From assembly GCA_033283265.1 (NCBI GenBank), contig JAWMQN010000004.1, forward strand, positions 62,001 through 126,000: a stretch of 64,000 bases of DNA, in the 5' to 3' direction. A model generated the notes under the pieces. The model had not been told where the DNA came from and ran no database searches. It was given only the letters and a program-made list of their open reading frames with translations. Made by a program: the position numbers and the translations under genes. Every line of letters starts with the position of its first letter. Positions within the stretch are counted from its first letter, which is position 1. This stretch comes from Mangrovimicrobium sp033283265. GTDB lineage: Bacteria; Pseudomonadota; Gammaproteobacteria; Pseudomonadales; Halieaceae. Shown here piece by piece: positions 26,092 to 34,785 of the stretch.

Positions 26092-27381
26092 ATGTCTGCC
26101 CTGCGCGCAGTCTTTTCCCTGCTGTTCTCCACGGCTTTGCTCCTGCTCGGTCACGGTATGCAGCTCACCCTGTTGCCCCTGCGCGCCGACGCCAACGGCA
26201 TGCCGGAGCTGCTGATCGGCCTCAGCGCCTCCTGTTACTTCATCGGTTTCGTGCTCGGCTGCATCTTCATTCCGCGGGTGGTCGGGCGGGTCGGCCATAT
26301 CCGCTGCTTCGCCGTGCTGGCGGCGCTGATGATCGTCGCCTTGCTGGCACTGGAAATTCTCGAGTACTGGGGCTTCTGGCTGGCCCTGCGGCTGGCCACC
26401 GGGGTCGCCGTCAGCGGGCTCTACACGGTGATCGAGAGCTGGCTCAACGCCCAGGCCACGGCGAAAAATCGCGGCCGGATCCTGGCGACCTATACCTTCA
26501 TCAGCCTCTCGGCGATGGCGGGGGGGCAGTTGTTGATCAACGTCGGCCCGGTGACGGACGCCGAGCCTTTCATTATCGCCGCCATCTTCATGGCCCTGGG
26601 TATCGTCCCCATCGGCCTTACCCGGCGCATCGCCCCGACCCCGGTGAATGCGCCCCGGGCCAGTTTCCGCAAACTCTATCGCCTGTCTCATACGGCCTTC
26701 GCCGGGGCGCTGATGTCGGGTATGGTCACCGGCAGTTTCTGGTCCCTCGGCGCGCTCTACGCCGGCCATGCGGGGGTCGGCCAGCGGGCGGTGTCGGTAT
26801 TCATGACCGCGGCGATCGTCGGTGGTGCGCTGTGCCAGTACCCCATCGGCTGGCTCTCGGACCGGCGCGACCGGCGCGTCGTCCTGCTCCTGCTGACGGT
26901 CGGCTGTGGCCTGGCCTCGGTGGCGGTGGCGCTGAGTATCGGCCAGGCCTGGTTCCTGGTCGCGGTGGTCCTGTTTGGCGCCATGGCCATGCCGATGTAC
27001 GCGGTTTCCCTGGCCACCGCCGCCGATGTCAGCGCGCCGGATGAGTTCGTGGAAATCGGCACCTCGGTACTGTTGCTGAACGGTTTCGGCGCTATACTCG
27101 CGCCGATTGTGCTCGGCCAGCTGATGAGCCTGTGGGGCGCCAACAGCCTGTTCTGGTCCTTTGCCGCACTCTGCCTGGTGTTTGCTGGCCTGTTCTCGAT
27201 ACTGCTGCGCCAGCCGCGCCTGGTGAGTGCCGAGCAGCAGACCCAGTTCAGTGTGGCGGCCTCGGAGGCGGCGGCGCCGGTCGGCTTCGAACGCGACCCG
27301 CGGGTCGATGAGCCCGACCTGCCGGTCGCGGGCCCCGATGGCGAGCACGGCGTCGAAACTGAAAAGAGAGAAGTGTTGTAG
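26092..27381 (+). CDS. MFS transporter (YcaD-like)
   Basis: A 429-residue, 12-helix inner-membrane transporter of the YcaD-like MFS group, with the conserved ESWLNAQATAKNRGRILA loop and SDRRDRR between helices 8 and 9. A hydrophilic tail of about 50 residues follows the last helix. GGAGG precedes ATG 26092, 47 bases after the glutaminase-like gene. Its stop codon directly abuts the next start, so it links the amide cluster to the MscS genes. The substrate is not known. Confidence 0.86.
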   Translation: MSALRAVFSLLFSTALLLLGHGMQLTLLPLRADANGMPELLIGLSASCYFIGFVLGCIFIPRVVGRVGHIRCFAVLAALMIVALLALEILEYWGFWLALRLATGVAVSGLYTVIESWLNAQATAKNRGRILATYTFISLSAMAGGQLLINVGPVTDAEPFIIAAIFMALGIVPIGLTRRIAPTPVNAPRASFRKLYRLSHTAFAGALMSGMVTGSFWSLGALYAGHAGVGQRAVSVFMTAAIVGGALCQYPIGWLSDRRDRRVVLLLLTVGCGLASVAVALSIGQAWFLVAVVLFGAMAMPMYAVSLATAADVSAPDEFVEIGTSVLLLNGFGAILAPIVLGQLMSLWGANSLFWSFAALCLVFAGLFSILLRQPRLVSAEQQTQFSVAASEAAAPVGFERDPRVDEPDLPVAGPDGEHGVETEKREVL

Positions 27382-27945
27382 ATGAAGTGGTTGACCGTAG
27401 CGGCCTTCTTCGCCGTTTACCTGCTTGTCGCCCGCGCGATTACCGCGACCATACGTCGCCTCGGGCGGCACAAGGAAGTGGCGGAAGTCCGTATCAAGTA
27501 TCTGGAAAAGACCTCGCGCATCCTGCTGTTCGTGGCTTTTGTCATTGTCCTGTGCCTGATCCTCGGGCTCGGCTACGGGCAGATTTCGCTGTTCCTCTCC
27601 TCGGCCTTCGCGGTGATCGGCGTGGCGCTGTTCGCCCAGTGGTCGATCCTCGCCAACATCACCGCCAGCATGGTGATCTTCTTCGGCTTCCCCTACCGGG
27701 TGGGCGACCGGATCAAGGTTACCGACGCCGACTTCGACCTCTCCGGCACGGTGGAGGAAATCAGCCTGTTCCACGTGCTGATCCGTACCCCGGCGGGCAA
27801 CCTGATCACCTACCCGAACAGCCTGATCCTGCAAAAGCCGGTGATCAAGCTCGATCGCGGCAACACCGAATTCCCGCAGAAAATAGCGCCCAGACTGCCT
27901 GAGCCGGCACACGAAGTGGCGCCGGAGCCCGCACCGCGGCCCTGA
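27382..27945 (+). CDS. Small MscS-family channel protein
   Basis: A 187-residue protein with an N-terminal membrane helix, a second pair of hydrophobic segments (about 45-65 and 70-100), and an MscS beta-domain with FFGFPYRVGDRIKV and NLITYPNSLI. It is shorter than E. coli MscS (286) and ends with a Pro/Glu-rich tail in place of the full C-terminal cage. ATG 27382 follows the MFS stop with no gap. It should form or contribute to a pressure-sensitive pore in the inner membrane. Confidence 0.82.
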   Translation: MKWLTVAAFFAVYLLVARAITATIRRLGRHKEVAEVRIKYLEKTSRILLFVAFVIVLCLILGLGYGQISLFLSSAFAVIGVALFAQWSILANITASMVIFFGFPYRVGDRIKVTDADFDLSGTVEEISLFHVLIRTPAGNLITYPNSLILQKPVIKLDRGNTEFPQKIAPRLPEPAHEVAPEPAPRP

Positions 27946-28009
27946 ACGGTGGCGCGCGGGCGGCGGCGCTACTAACATGCTGGTTACGCTGTAACAGGGC
28001 CGCCAGGGC

Positions 28010-28792
28010 ATGGCTTCCGAACTGCTGAACCAGAATCCCGAAATCCTCGCGATCCTCATCGCGGTCGCCGGCTTCGCGCTCGCCGGTATCCTGGCACGGC
28101 TCACCGAGCGCGGCCTGATCCGTCTCGAGGCCTACCTGCGGCGCCGCGCGCGCAACCGCCTGCAGGACGTCGACCTGCGGGTGCTGCGGCGCTCGCTGCG
28201 CACCGGGGTCTACTACGGCACCCTGGTGATCTTCCTGCTGCTGGCGCTGCAGGCGCTGAGCATCTCGGTGCTGCAGGCCTGGCTCGGACGCCTGCTCGAC
28301 TACATCCCCCAGGTCATTCTCGGCGGTTTCATCATTCTCTCCGGCTACCTGCTGGGGGTGATCGTGCGCAGCATCGTGGCCGGGCTCATGGGCCTGTCGG
28401 CGGACCACCTGGTGCCGCGCTTCGCCCAGCTGCTGGTACTGCTGGCGGCGATTCTCACCGGCCTGGCGCAGACCGCCGTCGATATCAGTTTCCTCTCCAA
28501 CGTCATTGTCATCCTGCTGGGCTTCTTCTTTGGCGGCCTGTCGCTGGCCTTCGCCATGGGCAGCCGGCAACTGGTGGAGAACCTGCTGGCGCGGCGCTCA
28601 CTGGATCGCTACCGCATTGGCGACGTGGTGCGCATCAACGGCAGCGAGGGGCGCATCATCGAATTGCTCAGCACGGCGGTGGTGCTGGAGGCGGAGCAGG
28701 GCATCCTCACCATCCCGACCTCGCAATTTGCCGCCTCCGAAGTGCTGTTGTTGCGCGACAGCGGCGCGGCGGGGGAGGGCGCGGATGCTTGA
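28010..28792 (+). CDS. MscS-like mechanosensitive channel protein
   Basis: A 260-residue membrane protein with three or four helices before an MscS-type beta domain (YRIGDVVRINGSEGRIIELL). The pore-like helix (NVIVILLGFFFGGLSLAFAM) is Gly-rich as in MscS TM3. It has an Arg-rich segment after the first helix. AGGG precedes ATG 28010. It overlaps the next gene by eight bases, so it is translated with a soluble MgtE-like protein, which hints at joint control of ion or water balance. Confidence 0.82.
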   Translation: MASELLNQNPEILAILIAVAGFALAGILARLTERGLIRLEAYLRRRARNRLQDVDLRVLRRSLRTGVYYGTLVIFLLLALQALSISVLQAWLGRLLDYIPQVILGGFIILSGYLLGVIVRSIVAGLMGLSADHLVPRFAQLLVLLAAILTGLAQTAVDISFLSNVIVILLGFFFGGLSLAFAMGSRQLVENLLARRSLDRYRIGDVVRINGSEGRIIELLSTAVVLEAEQGILTIPTSQFAASEVLLLRDSGAAGEGADA

Positions 28793-29588
28793 CCCCCTGC
28801 TGATGGAGTTTGCCGCCTCCCGCCCGCGGGAAATGGCGGTGCAGCTGGCCGGGAGCGAGCTGGCCGAGCTGGCGCCCTTCTTTACCGAACTGCCCACCCC
28901 GATCGCCGCCGCGCTCGCGGCCAACCTGCCGAGCTGGCAACTGACCGGCCTGCTCGACACCCTGCCCGCGGTGCGGGTGGCGCAACTGCTCAGCGACGCC
29001 AGTGCGGATGCGGCGGTGGCGCTGGTTGCCCACCTGCAGGAATCCCATTATGAGGCGGTGATCCAGGCGGCCCCGGCAGAGGCGCGCGGGGCCCTCTACC
29101 AGATGCTGGAATTTCCCACCCACACCCTGGCGGCCCTGGTCGGCGTGGATTTCATTCGCGCTGTCGAGGACACCAGCTGCCGGGACTTTTGCGAGGAGCT
29201 GTCCGCCAATGCCGATACCCGGGCGATCCCGGTGCTGGTGGTGGATAGAAGCGGCCGCTACAAGGGCCTGCTCAACCTGCGCGCGGCCTATGCGCGGAAA
29301 AATCTCGGCCGCAGCCTCGGCCAGGTTGCCGAGCCGGTGGAGCCCCTGAGTGGCCTCACCGACGCGGCGACTGCCCTCGGCTCGCGGCAGTGGGCCGAGC
29401 ACGCTGAACTGCCGGTGGTGGACCACCAGCACCGGGTGCTCGGGGTGATCAGTCGCGCTGTACTGGAGCGGGTGGCGGGAGAATCCCGGCCCGGGGAATT
29501 CAGCCTGGAAAGGGTCCTCACCGAACTTGCCAGCGGCTACATCAACACCTGTGGCCGGGTGATGGAATCGCTGATAGGCCGGCCATGA
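28785..29588 (+). CDS. Soluble MgtE-like protein (N domain plus CBS, no channel)
   Basis: A 267-residue protein with an MgtE N-like helical region (residues about 1-115) followed by a CBS-pair-like region (about 120-250, e.g. IPVLVVDRSGRYKGLLNLR). It ends in a short tail with no membrane segments. In true MgtE these parts sense Mg2+ and gate the pore; here they are free of it. The start ATG 28785 has a GGGGGAGGG site and overlaps the MscS-like gene. It overlaps mgtE by four bases. It may bind or regulate MgtE or the channels. Confidence 0.78.
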   Translation: MLDPLLMEFAASRPREMAVQLAGSELAELAPFFTELPTPIAAALAANLPSWQLTGLLDTLPAVRVAQLLSDASADAAVALVAHLQESHYEAVIQAAPAEARGALYQMLEFPTHTLAALVGVDFIRAVEDTSCRDFCEELSANADTRAIPVLVVDRSGRYKGLLNLRAAYARKNLGRSLGQVAEPVEPLSGLTDAATALGSRQWAEHAELPVVDHQHRVLGVISRAVLERVAGESRPGEFSLERVLTELASGYINTCGRVMESLIGRP

Positions 29589-30871
29589 CGCTGCACGACC
29601 AGTTGCGCGAGTACTACGTACGCGAGTTCCCGGCGGAGGCGGCGCGGGTCGTGGAGCGCGGCGCGGAACTGCCGGAGGGGCTGGCGCAGCTGTCGGCCGA
29701 GAGTTACACCCGCCTGCTCGAGTACGCCGACCCGGGCCAGCTCAAGCACCTGTTCCTCGCCGCCGAGCCGGAGCAGCGGCGCAAGGTCCTGCAGCTCGCC
29801 AGTATCCGTACCGCCCTGCTTATCCTGCGTGCCCTGTCGCCGGCGGAGCGCGAGGCGACGCTGGAAGATCTGCCCGCGGGCATCCGCGCGGAATACCGCG
29901 AGCTGCTGGAGTTTCCCGAGCGCACCGCCGGGCGCTACATGGACAGGCTGCGCGCCCGCTTCCGCAGCGAGCAGACGGTGGGCGAGGCGCTCGCCGAGCT
30001 GCGCCAGTCGAAGGCCCAGCGGGTGCGCTCCCTCTACGTGGTTGCCGATACCGACGAACTGGAGGGCCGCGTCGACCTGCAGGACATGGCGCTGGCGGAG
30101 CCGGACACGCCGATGTCGGAGCTGGTGCACCCGGTCAGCGCGGTGGCCTATCTCAACTCCACCGAGGAAGACCTGGTGGAGCTGTTCGACGCGTCGCGCT
30201 CGGATTCGATCCCGGTGGTCGACCAGGCCGGCAAGCTGCTCGGCATCATCCGCTACGCCAACCTGTTCCAGGCGGCGGAGGAGGCGGCCACCGTCGGTAT
30301 CCAGCGGATGGTTGGCGCCAGCGCCGACGAGCGCGCGCTGTCGCCGCCGCTGTTCGCGGTGAAGCGGCGGCTGGTCTGGCTGCACATCAACCTCCTCACC
30401 GCCTTCCTCGCCGCCTCGGTGGTGGGGCTGTTCGAGTCGACCATCGCCCAGTTCACCGCCCTGGCCATCCTGTTGCCGGTGGTCGCCGGGCAGTCGGGCA
30501 ACGCCGGCTCCCAGGCGCTGGCGGTGACCATGCGCGGGCTCGCGCTGAAGGAAGTCAGCACCGTGCAGTGGCGCGCGGTGCTGGCCAAGGAGGTACAGAT
30601 CGGGGTGATCAACGGCACCGCGCTGGCCCTGACCTGCGGCCTCGGTGTCTGGGTGTGGAGCCAGTCCGCCGGCCTGGCGCTGGTCATCGCCATCGCCATG
30701 GTCACGGCGATGATCATGGCCGGGATCGCCGGCGCACTGGTGCCGATGGTGTTGTCGCGGCTCGGCCAGGACCCGGCCACGGCGTCCTCGATCATTCTCA
30801 CCACCGTGACCGATGTGGCCGGCTTCCTCGCCTTTCTCGGCACCGCCACACTGCTGGCCTCGCTGCTCTAG
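29585..30871 (+). CDS. mgtE: Magnesium transporter MgtE
   Basis: A 428-residue Mg2+ channel/transporter. It has the helical N domain (about 1-125), two CBS domains (about 130-250), and a C-terminal five-helix membrane domain with VVAGQSGNAGSQALAVTMRGLAL and the terminal region DPATASSIILTTVTD that lines the pore. It starts in an ATGA overlap with the soluble MgtE-like gene. This is the last gene of a co-directional run that includes two MscS-like proteins. Confidence 0.92.
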   Translation: MTLHDQLREYYVREFPAEAARVVERGAELPEGLAQLSAESYTRLLEYADPGQLKHLFLAAEPEQRRKVLQLASIRTALLILRALSPAEREATLEDLPAGIRAEYRELLEFPERTAGRYMDRLRARFRSEQTVGEALAELRQSKAQRVRSLYVVADTDELEGRVDLQDMALAEPDTPMSELVHPVSAVAYLNSTEEDLVELFDASRSDSIPVVDQAGKLLGIIRYANLFQAAEEAATVGIQRMVGASADERALSPPLFAVKRRLVWLHINLLTAFLAASVVGLFESTIAQFTALAILLPVVAGQSGNAGSQALAVTMRGLALKEVSTVQWRAVLAKEVQIGVINGTALALTCGLGVWVWSQSAGLALVIAIAMVTAMIMAGIAGALVPMVLSRLGQDPATASSIILTTVTDVAGFLAFLGTATLLASLL

Positions 30872-30892
30872 CGCGCCGTAGCTGCGTCGTCT

Positions 30893-31495
30893 TCAGTGCA
30901 GGCGTTCGCCGGCGCTGACGGCGATGCCGAGGCTTTCCAGGCGCGCCGCTGCCAGCGGGTCGCCGCTGGCCAGCCAGTGCTGGTAGAGGGCGATGATGTC
31001 CTCCGCCCCCGGTTGTGCCTGGCGGTAGCAGGCGCAGGCCACCATCTCCATCAGACGTGCAAACATCCGCGAGAGCTCGGCGAATATATGCCGGTTGCGG
31101 CGGGCGTTGTCGGCGAGGTAGTCGTAGGCGCTGCCGCCCATGCCGGCGACGTAGTCCCGCTGGATGCCGCGGCGGCTGAAACGCTCGGGAAACAGTGCAC
31201 CGAGGAACAGCGCCATGTCGCCGAGCTGCTGCAGGATCAGGCAGCGCTGGTGTTCGTTGGGCGCTTCCAGCGCGTCGCCGTAGAGCAGGGCCAGCGGGCG
31301 CAGGTTGAACTGGCCGTTGTCGTAGGCGAACAGGTTGTCGCTGCGACCGAAGCGTTCCAGCATCGAGCCGATGTACCAGCAGGTGTCTTCGTGGGGCGGC
31401 GGTTTTATCCGCTGTGCGTAATGCGAGAGCCGCTGTTTGAAGTACAGCGACAGTGAGGTTTCGGTGATGGGTTGCTGAATCGAATCTTCGTGCAT
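30893..31495 (-). CDS. Protein of unknown function, 200 residues
   Basis: A soluble, probably mostly helical protein with several aromatic and Arg-rich stretches (for example NLFAYDNGQFNLRPLALLYG and GMGGSAYDYLADNARRN) and two adjacent Ala-Cys residues in VACACYRQA. No signal peptide or membrane segment is evident. GGAGG lies six bases before ATG 31495. It converges on mgtE with a 21-base gap. I do not recognise the family. Confidence 0.75.
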   Translation of the reverse strand: MHEDSIQQPITETSLSLYFKQRLSHYAQRIKPPPHEDTCWYIGSMLERFGRSDNLFAYDNGQFNLRPLALLYGDALEAPNEHQRCLILQQLGDMALFLGALFPERFSRRGIQRDYVAGMGGSAYDYLADNARRNRHIFAELSRMFARLMEMVACACYRQAQPGAEDIIALYQHWLASGDPLAAARLESLGIAVSAGERLH

Positions 31496-31518
31496 TCACA
31501 CCTCCCCGGGCATGTTTT

Positions 31519-31549
31519 TATATATGCCAAAGCGCTGCTGCGGGGTCAA
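31519..31549 (-). promoter_or_regulatory. Possible promoter of the 200-residue protein gene
   Basis: Reading leftward, TTGACC (31549-31544) is followed by an A/T-rich -10 region CATATATA around 31526-31519, with 17-19 bases between them depending on the box chosen. A GGCAT/ATGCC inverted repeat overlaps the -10. The spacing is not ideal, so this is tentative. Confidence 0.35.
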
Positions 31550-31625
31550 TGGGTGAAATTGTGATTGCGGTCATACTGCGCGACACGGGCGCTCGCCATG
31601 CGCGTAAAGCTGCAGCTGAGGGGGC

Positions 31626-31661
31626 GGGGCCAGCAGGGCGTAAGTGCAGGTTGCTGGCCCC
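31626..31661 (-). terminator. Hairpin after the PEP-mutase-family gene
   Basis: Perfect 10-bp arms GGGGCCAGCA (31626-31635) and TGCTGGCCCC (31652-31661) flank a 16-base loop, nine bases past the stop of the leftward gene. There is no T-run, so it may act with Rho or protect the 3' end. Confidence 0.4.
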
Positions 31662-31670
31662 GGCGCGGGA

Positions 31671-32528
31671 TTACTCGTGGTAGGGCTTGCCGGTTTGCTT
31701 CGCCCAGTCGCGAATGAGCTCGTCGTAGAGGCCCATTTCCAGCAGCTCGGGCTTTTCCGGGAAGGTGGGGTCGAAGTCGGTGATGGTGCCGGTCTCGAAG
31801 AGCTCCCTGGCGCGCTTCATGTGCATCTGCGCGGCGCCCATCCAGCCCCAGCCGGTGTGCAGGGCAAACAGGGTGCCGGGTACCACGGGGCCGAGCACAC
31901 AGACCGGGATGGGCAGGGCTTCACGCAACTGGTCGCAGGCTTCCTGGGTGGCGAAGGGGTAGAGCATGACGTCGGCGCCGGCCTCGGCGTAGGCCCGGCC
32001 GCGTTCGATGGCGGTTTCCATGCTGCAGTCGCCGGCACCGCGGTAGCTCTTGGGGTAGAGCTCGTCACAGCGGGCGATGATCACGAAGGGCGAGCTGCCA
32101 CGGGCTTTCGCACAGGCGTCCAGCTTGGCCTGCATCTCGGGGATCGGTTGCAGGTCGCCGATGAAGGTGGAGTGGCGCGGGTTGATGCCGTCCTCCACGT
32201 GATAGCCGGCAACGTCGGATTTCACATAGCGACGGGTGAAGTGGAAGGCGTCGGCGACGGTTTCACCCAGGGTGTCGGCGTCGGCGATCAGCGGGATCGA
32301 CATGGCTTCGGCGATGCGGTTGGCCTGCTCCAGCTGTTCCACCTGGGAGTACACGCCGTAGTCGGGCATGGCGTAGTGGAACGCGCTGCAGGCGTGCCCG
32401 CCGAGGTAGGCCGCCTGGAAGCCGACGTGTTCGACGATTTTGCCGGTGATGGCGCTGTAGACGTCGGCGGCGATGAAGGGTTCGCCCTTGTTGATCAGGT
32501 CGCGGAGTTTTTGTGCTTTATCGGTCAT
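31671..32528 (-). CDS. Isocitrate lyase/PEP mutase superfamily protein
   Basis: A 285-residue TIM-barrel protein of the PEP mutase/methylisocitrate lyase superfamily. The Mg-binding region is seen as LIADADTLGE, and later VEDGINPRHST and CDELYPK. The KKCGH-type loop with the catalytic Cys of isocitrate and methylisocitrate lyases is replaced by EDGINPRH, so a true lyase of that type is unlikely. An oxaloacetate decarboxylase- or PEP-mutase-like activity, or an uncharacterised one, fits better. It stands alone between hairpins. Confidence 0.82.
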   Translation of the reverse strand: MTDKAQKLRDLINKGEPFIAADVYSAITGKIVEHVGFQAAYLGGHACSAFHYAMPDYGVYSQVEQLEQANRIAEAMSIPLIADADTLGETVADAFHFTRRYVKSDVAGYHVEDGINPRHSTFIGDLQPIPEMQAKLDACAKARGSSPFVIIARCDELYPKSYRGAGDCSMETAIERGRAYAEAGADVMLYPFATQEACDQLREALPIPVCVLGPVVPGTLFALHTGWGWMGAAQMHMKRARELFETGTITDFDPTFPEKPELLEMGLYDELIRDWAKQTGKPYHE

Positions 32529-32576
32529 GGTTCGGGTGCTCTATGCAAGGTTGCTCAAACTGATGGCTTGTAGGTT

Positions 32577-32615
32577 ATTCTGCGCGCCTCACGATATTGC
32601 ATTCAGGCGCAGAAT
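32577..32615. terminator. Hairpin between cbpM and the PEP-mutase-family gene
   Basis: ATTCTGCGCGCCT (32577-32589) pairs with AGGCGCAGAAT (32605-32615), with two bases bulged, around a 15-base loop. It lies about 50 bases past the cbpM stop on the leftward transcript. No clear T-run follows, so the terminator role is tentative. Confidence 0.35.
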
Positions 32616-32662
32616 TGAAGTGCGCTGCGCCGCGCGAGCCGCTGGCGGCGACGTTCGGTGTG

Positions 32663-32971
32663 TTATTCCCCGGCGAGAAAGCGTTGCAGGCGCAAGCGCA
32701 ACTGCTCGTTCTCGCGGGCGAGGCTTTCGCGCTCGCGCATCAGGTCCACCAGGATGGCCACTGCGACCCAGTCGAGCTCGAGGTCGCGTTTGAGGCGCAG
32801 GGCCCGCTTCGCCCACTGCACGCTGCTGCAGTCGAACTTCCAGTCCTGTTCACCGTGGCCGCCGGTTGGCTGGACGACATCGTATTCCACCATTTCAAGC
32901 AGCGCCGTGCGGGAAACTCCCTGGCTGGAGCAGAACTCCTCAAGCGTGATTGTCACTGTACTGGTCGTCAT
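32663..32971 (-). CDS. cbpM: Chaperone modulator CbpM
   Basis: A 102-residue MerR-like helical protein that in E. coli binds the J domain of CbpA and inhibits its co-chaperone and DNA-binding activity. The N-terminal part TITLEEFCSSQGVSRTALLEMVEYDVV and the C-terminal coiled-coil (LARENEQLRLRLQRFL) fit CbpM. I choose ATG 32971, which overlaps the cbpA stop in an ATGA; an ATG five codons upstream lies further inside cbpA. Confidence 0.86.
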   Translation of the reverse strand: MTTSTVTITLEEFCSSQGVSRTALLEMVEYDVVQPTGGHGEQDWKFDCSSVQWAKRALRLKRDLELDWVAVAILVDLMRERESLARENEQLRLRLQRFLAGE

Positions 32972-33900
32972 GATTGCTTGCTCCACTCCGCCCGCGGGTC
33001 AAACGCGGCCTTGTCTGCCAGCTCCTGCCACAGGGGATCGGTAGCGGCATCGGTTTGCGGCGGCATGACGACCTTGAGCAGGGCAATCAGGTCGCCGCGG
33101 CCACTTCTGCCTGCCAGGCCCTTGCCGCGAACGCGCAGTTTCTGCCCGCTCTGGCTGCCGGGCGCCACGCTCAGGCTGATCCTGCCTTCGAGGGTGGGAA
33201 TCACCACCCTGGCGCCGAGCGCCGCCTCCCAGGGGGCGATGGGAACGGTGACCAGCAGGTTGTGGCCCTCGACATCGAACACCGGGTGGGGCACCAGCCG
33301 GATGTGCAGGTAGAGGTCGCCCGGCGCCCCGCTGCCGCTGCCGGGGGCGCCCTGGCCCTTGACCCGGATGCGCTCGCCATCGGTCACGCCGGCGGGGATT
33401 TTCACCTTGAGGGATTTGCGCCGGTGGCGGAGCTGGTTGCCCTCGAGCACCGGGATTTCGTACTCCACCGGTTTCTGGCAGTCGCTGACAGTCTCCTCGA
33501 GGAAGACGGGCATTTCGATTTCGACGTCCTGGCCGCCGCGGTCGACGCCGCCTGCCCAGGCGCCCTCGCGGCGCAGGTCCGCGCCGAAGATCGCGTTGAA
33601 GAAGTCGGAAAAATCGCCGCTGAAATGCTCGCCGTGGCCGGCCTGCTGCCAGCCGGGGGGCGGGCGGAACTGCTCCTGTCGGCCGCCGTATTTGCGCAAC
33701 TCGTCGTACTCGGCGCGGCGCTCACTGTCCTTGAGTACTTCCCAGGCCTCGGCGACCTCCTTGAAATTGGCCTCTGCCTCCTCTCCCGGGTTGAGGTCGG
33801 GATGGTATTTGCGGGCCAGCTTGCGGTAGGCGGTCTTGATATCTTTGGTCTCGGCGTCGGGTTCGACGCCGAGAATGCGGTAATAGTCCTTGAATTCCAT
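32968..33900 (-). CDS. cbpA: DnaJ-family co-chaperone CbpA
   Basis: A 310-residue DnaJ homologue. The J domain at residues 1-70 has the HPD motif in KYHPDLNPGE, followed by a Gly/Phe-poor linker and the DnaJ C-terminal substrate-binding domains. The Cys-rich zinc domain of DnaJ is absent, as in CbpA. It stimulates the ATPase of DnaK. It overlaps cbpM. In many gammaproteobacteria dnaJ lies near carA; here this paralogue faces away from a foreign-looking cassette. No sigma-32 box was found in its upstream region. Confidence 0.9.
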   Translation of the reverse strand: MEFKDYYRILGVEPDAETKDIKTAYRKLARKYHPDLNPGEEAEANFKEVAEAWEVLKDSERRAEYDELRKYGGRQEQFRPPPGWQQAGHGEHFSGDFSDFFNAIFGADLRREGAWAGGVDRGGQDVEIEMPVFLEETVSDCQKPVEYEIPVLEGNQLRHRRKSLKVKIPAGVTDGERIRVKGQGAPGSGSGAPGDLYLHIRLVPHPVFDVEGHNLLVTVPIAPWEAALGARVVIPTLEGRISLSVAPGSQSGQKLRVRGKGLAGRSGRGDLIALLKVVMPPQTDAATDPLWQELADKAAFDPRAEWSKQS

Positions 33901-34021
33901 GAGGTTACCGGACTCCTCCTGGTCGGGGTATGTGTGGCCAGCTATTCCACCTCTCTATATACTAGGGCACCTCTGACGAATGAACGATAAATGAGCGATA
34001 AAAAAACGCCCGGGTACAAGG
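33901..34021. other. Divergent intergenic region, A/T-rich
   Basis: The gap between cbpA and the sulfotransferase gene is visibly richer in A/T than its surroundings. On the leftward strand a TATATAGA stretch near 33954-33961 could be a -10 box for cbpA, but I could not match a good -35. No small gene is evident. Confidence 0.35.
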
Positions 34022-34783
34022 GTGGCCGTGAGATGTTCCGCCTTGAATGCTGGTATTGAAATAGCAAGTCCGCCTTTGCCCGCGCCCTCGCGAATTCTCT
34101 GCGTGCTGGGCATGCACCGCTCCGGCACCAGTTGCCTGACCGGCTCGCTGCAGGAGGCCGGCCTGTTTCTCGGCGAGTGCCACACCTGGAATCCGCACAA
34201 CCTCAAGGGCAACCGGGAAAACCAGCGCATCGTCGATATCAATGACCGGGTGCTGGCGGAGAACGGCGCGGCCTGGGATCGCCCGCCGCAGCGCCAGGTG
34301 AGCTGGTCGCCACCCAGCCGCCAGGCGGCGCTGGAGCTGTTCGCCGAGTACGCCGGGCATGCCACCTTCGGCTTCAAGGACCCGCGGACCCTGCTGGCCC
34401 TGGAGGGTTGGCAAAGCCTGTTTCCACAGATGGAATTCATCGGCATCTTCCGCCACCCGCTGGCGGTGGTGGAGTCGCTGCGCCGGCGCGGCGGCATGCC
34501 GCGCTCCCAGGCCCTCGATCTCTGGTACCAGTACAATCGTCGCCTGTTGCGGGAACACGACCGGCTGCAATTCCCCCTGCTCTGTTTCGACGACAGCGGA
34601 GCGGTCTTCCAGCAGAAGCTTACCGCGGTGCTGGCCGGCATGGCCTTTGATGTGTCCGGCTGGCAGGGCGATTTCTACGAGCCGGAGCTGAAGTCTGCGG
34701 AGCAGGGCATGGAGGGCAAGCTGCCATGGAAAGTCGGCCGCCTCTACCGTAAGCTGCGCAAACGCGCTGTTCGAGAGAGTTAG
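34022..34783 (+). CDS. Sulfotransferase-family protein
   Basis: A protein of about 253 residues with the PAPS 5'-phosphosulfate-binding loop LGMHRSGTSCLTGSL and the later region GFKDPRTLLAL and GIFRHPLAVVESLRRR, which matches the 3'-phosphate-binding motif of sulfotransferases. It probably transfers sulfate to a sugar or lipid. The start is uncertain: GTG at 34022 or at 34028 (AGGG upstream of the latter) are both possible. It is followed by glycosyltransferase and methyltransferase genes in the same direction. Confidence 0.83.
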   Translation: MAVRCSALNAGIEIASPPLPAPSRILCVLGMHRSGTSCLTGSLQEAGLFLGECHTWNPHNLKGNRENQRIVDINDRVLAENGAAWDRPPQRQVSWSPPSRQAALELFAEYAGHATFGFKDPRTLLALEGWQSLFPQMEFIGIFRHPLAVVESLRRRGGMPRSQALDLWYQYNRRLLREHDRLQFPLLCFDDSGAVFQQKLTAVLAGMAFDVSGWQGDFYEPELKSAEQGMEGKLPWKVGRLYRKLRKRAVRES

Positions 34784-34785
34784 TG

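Noticed and set aside
33901..34021. Sigma-32 promoter before cbpA
   Set aside because: No CTTGAA-CCCCAT pair is visible on the leftward strand.
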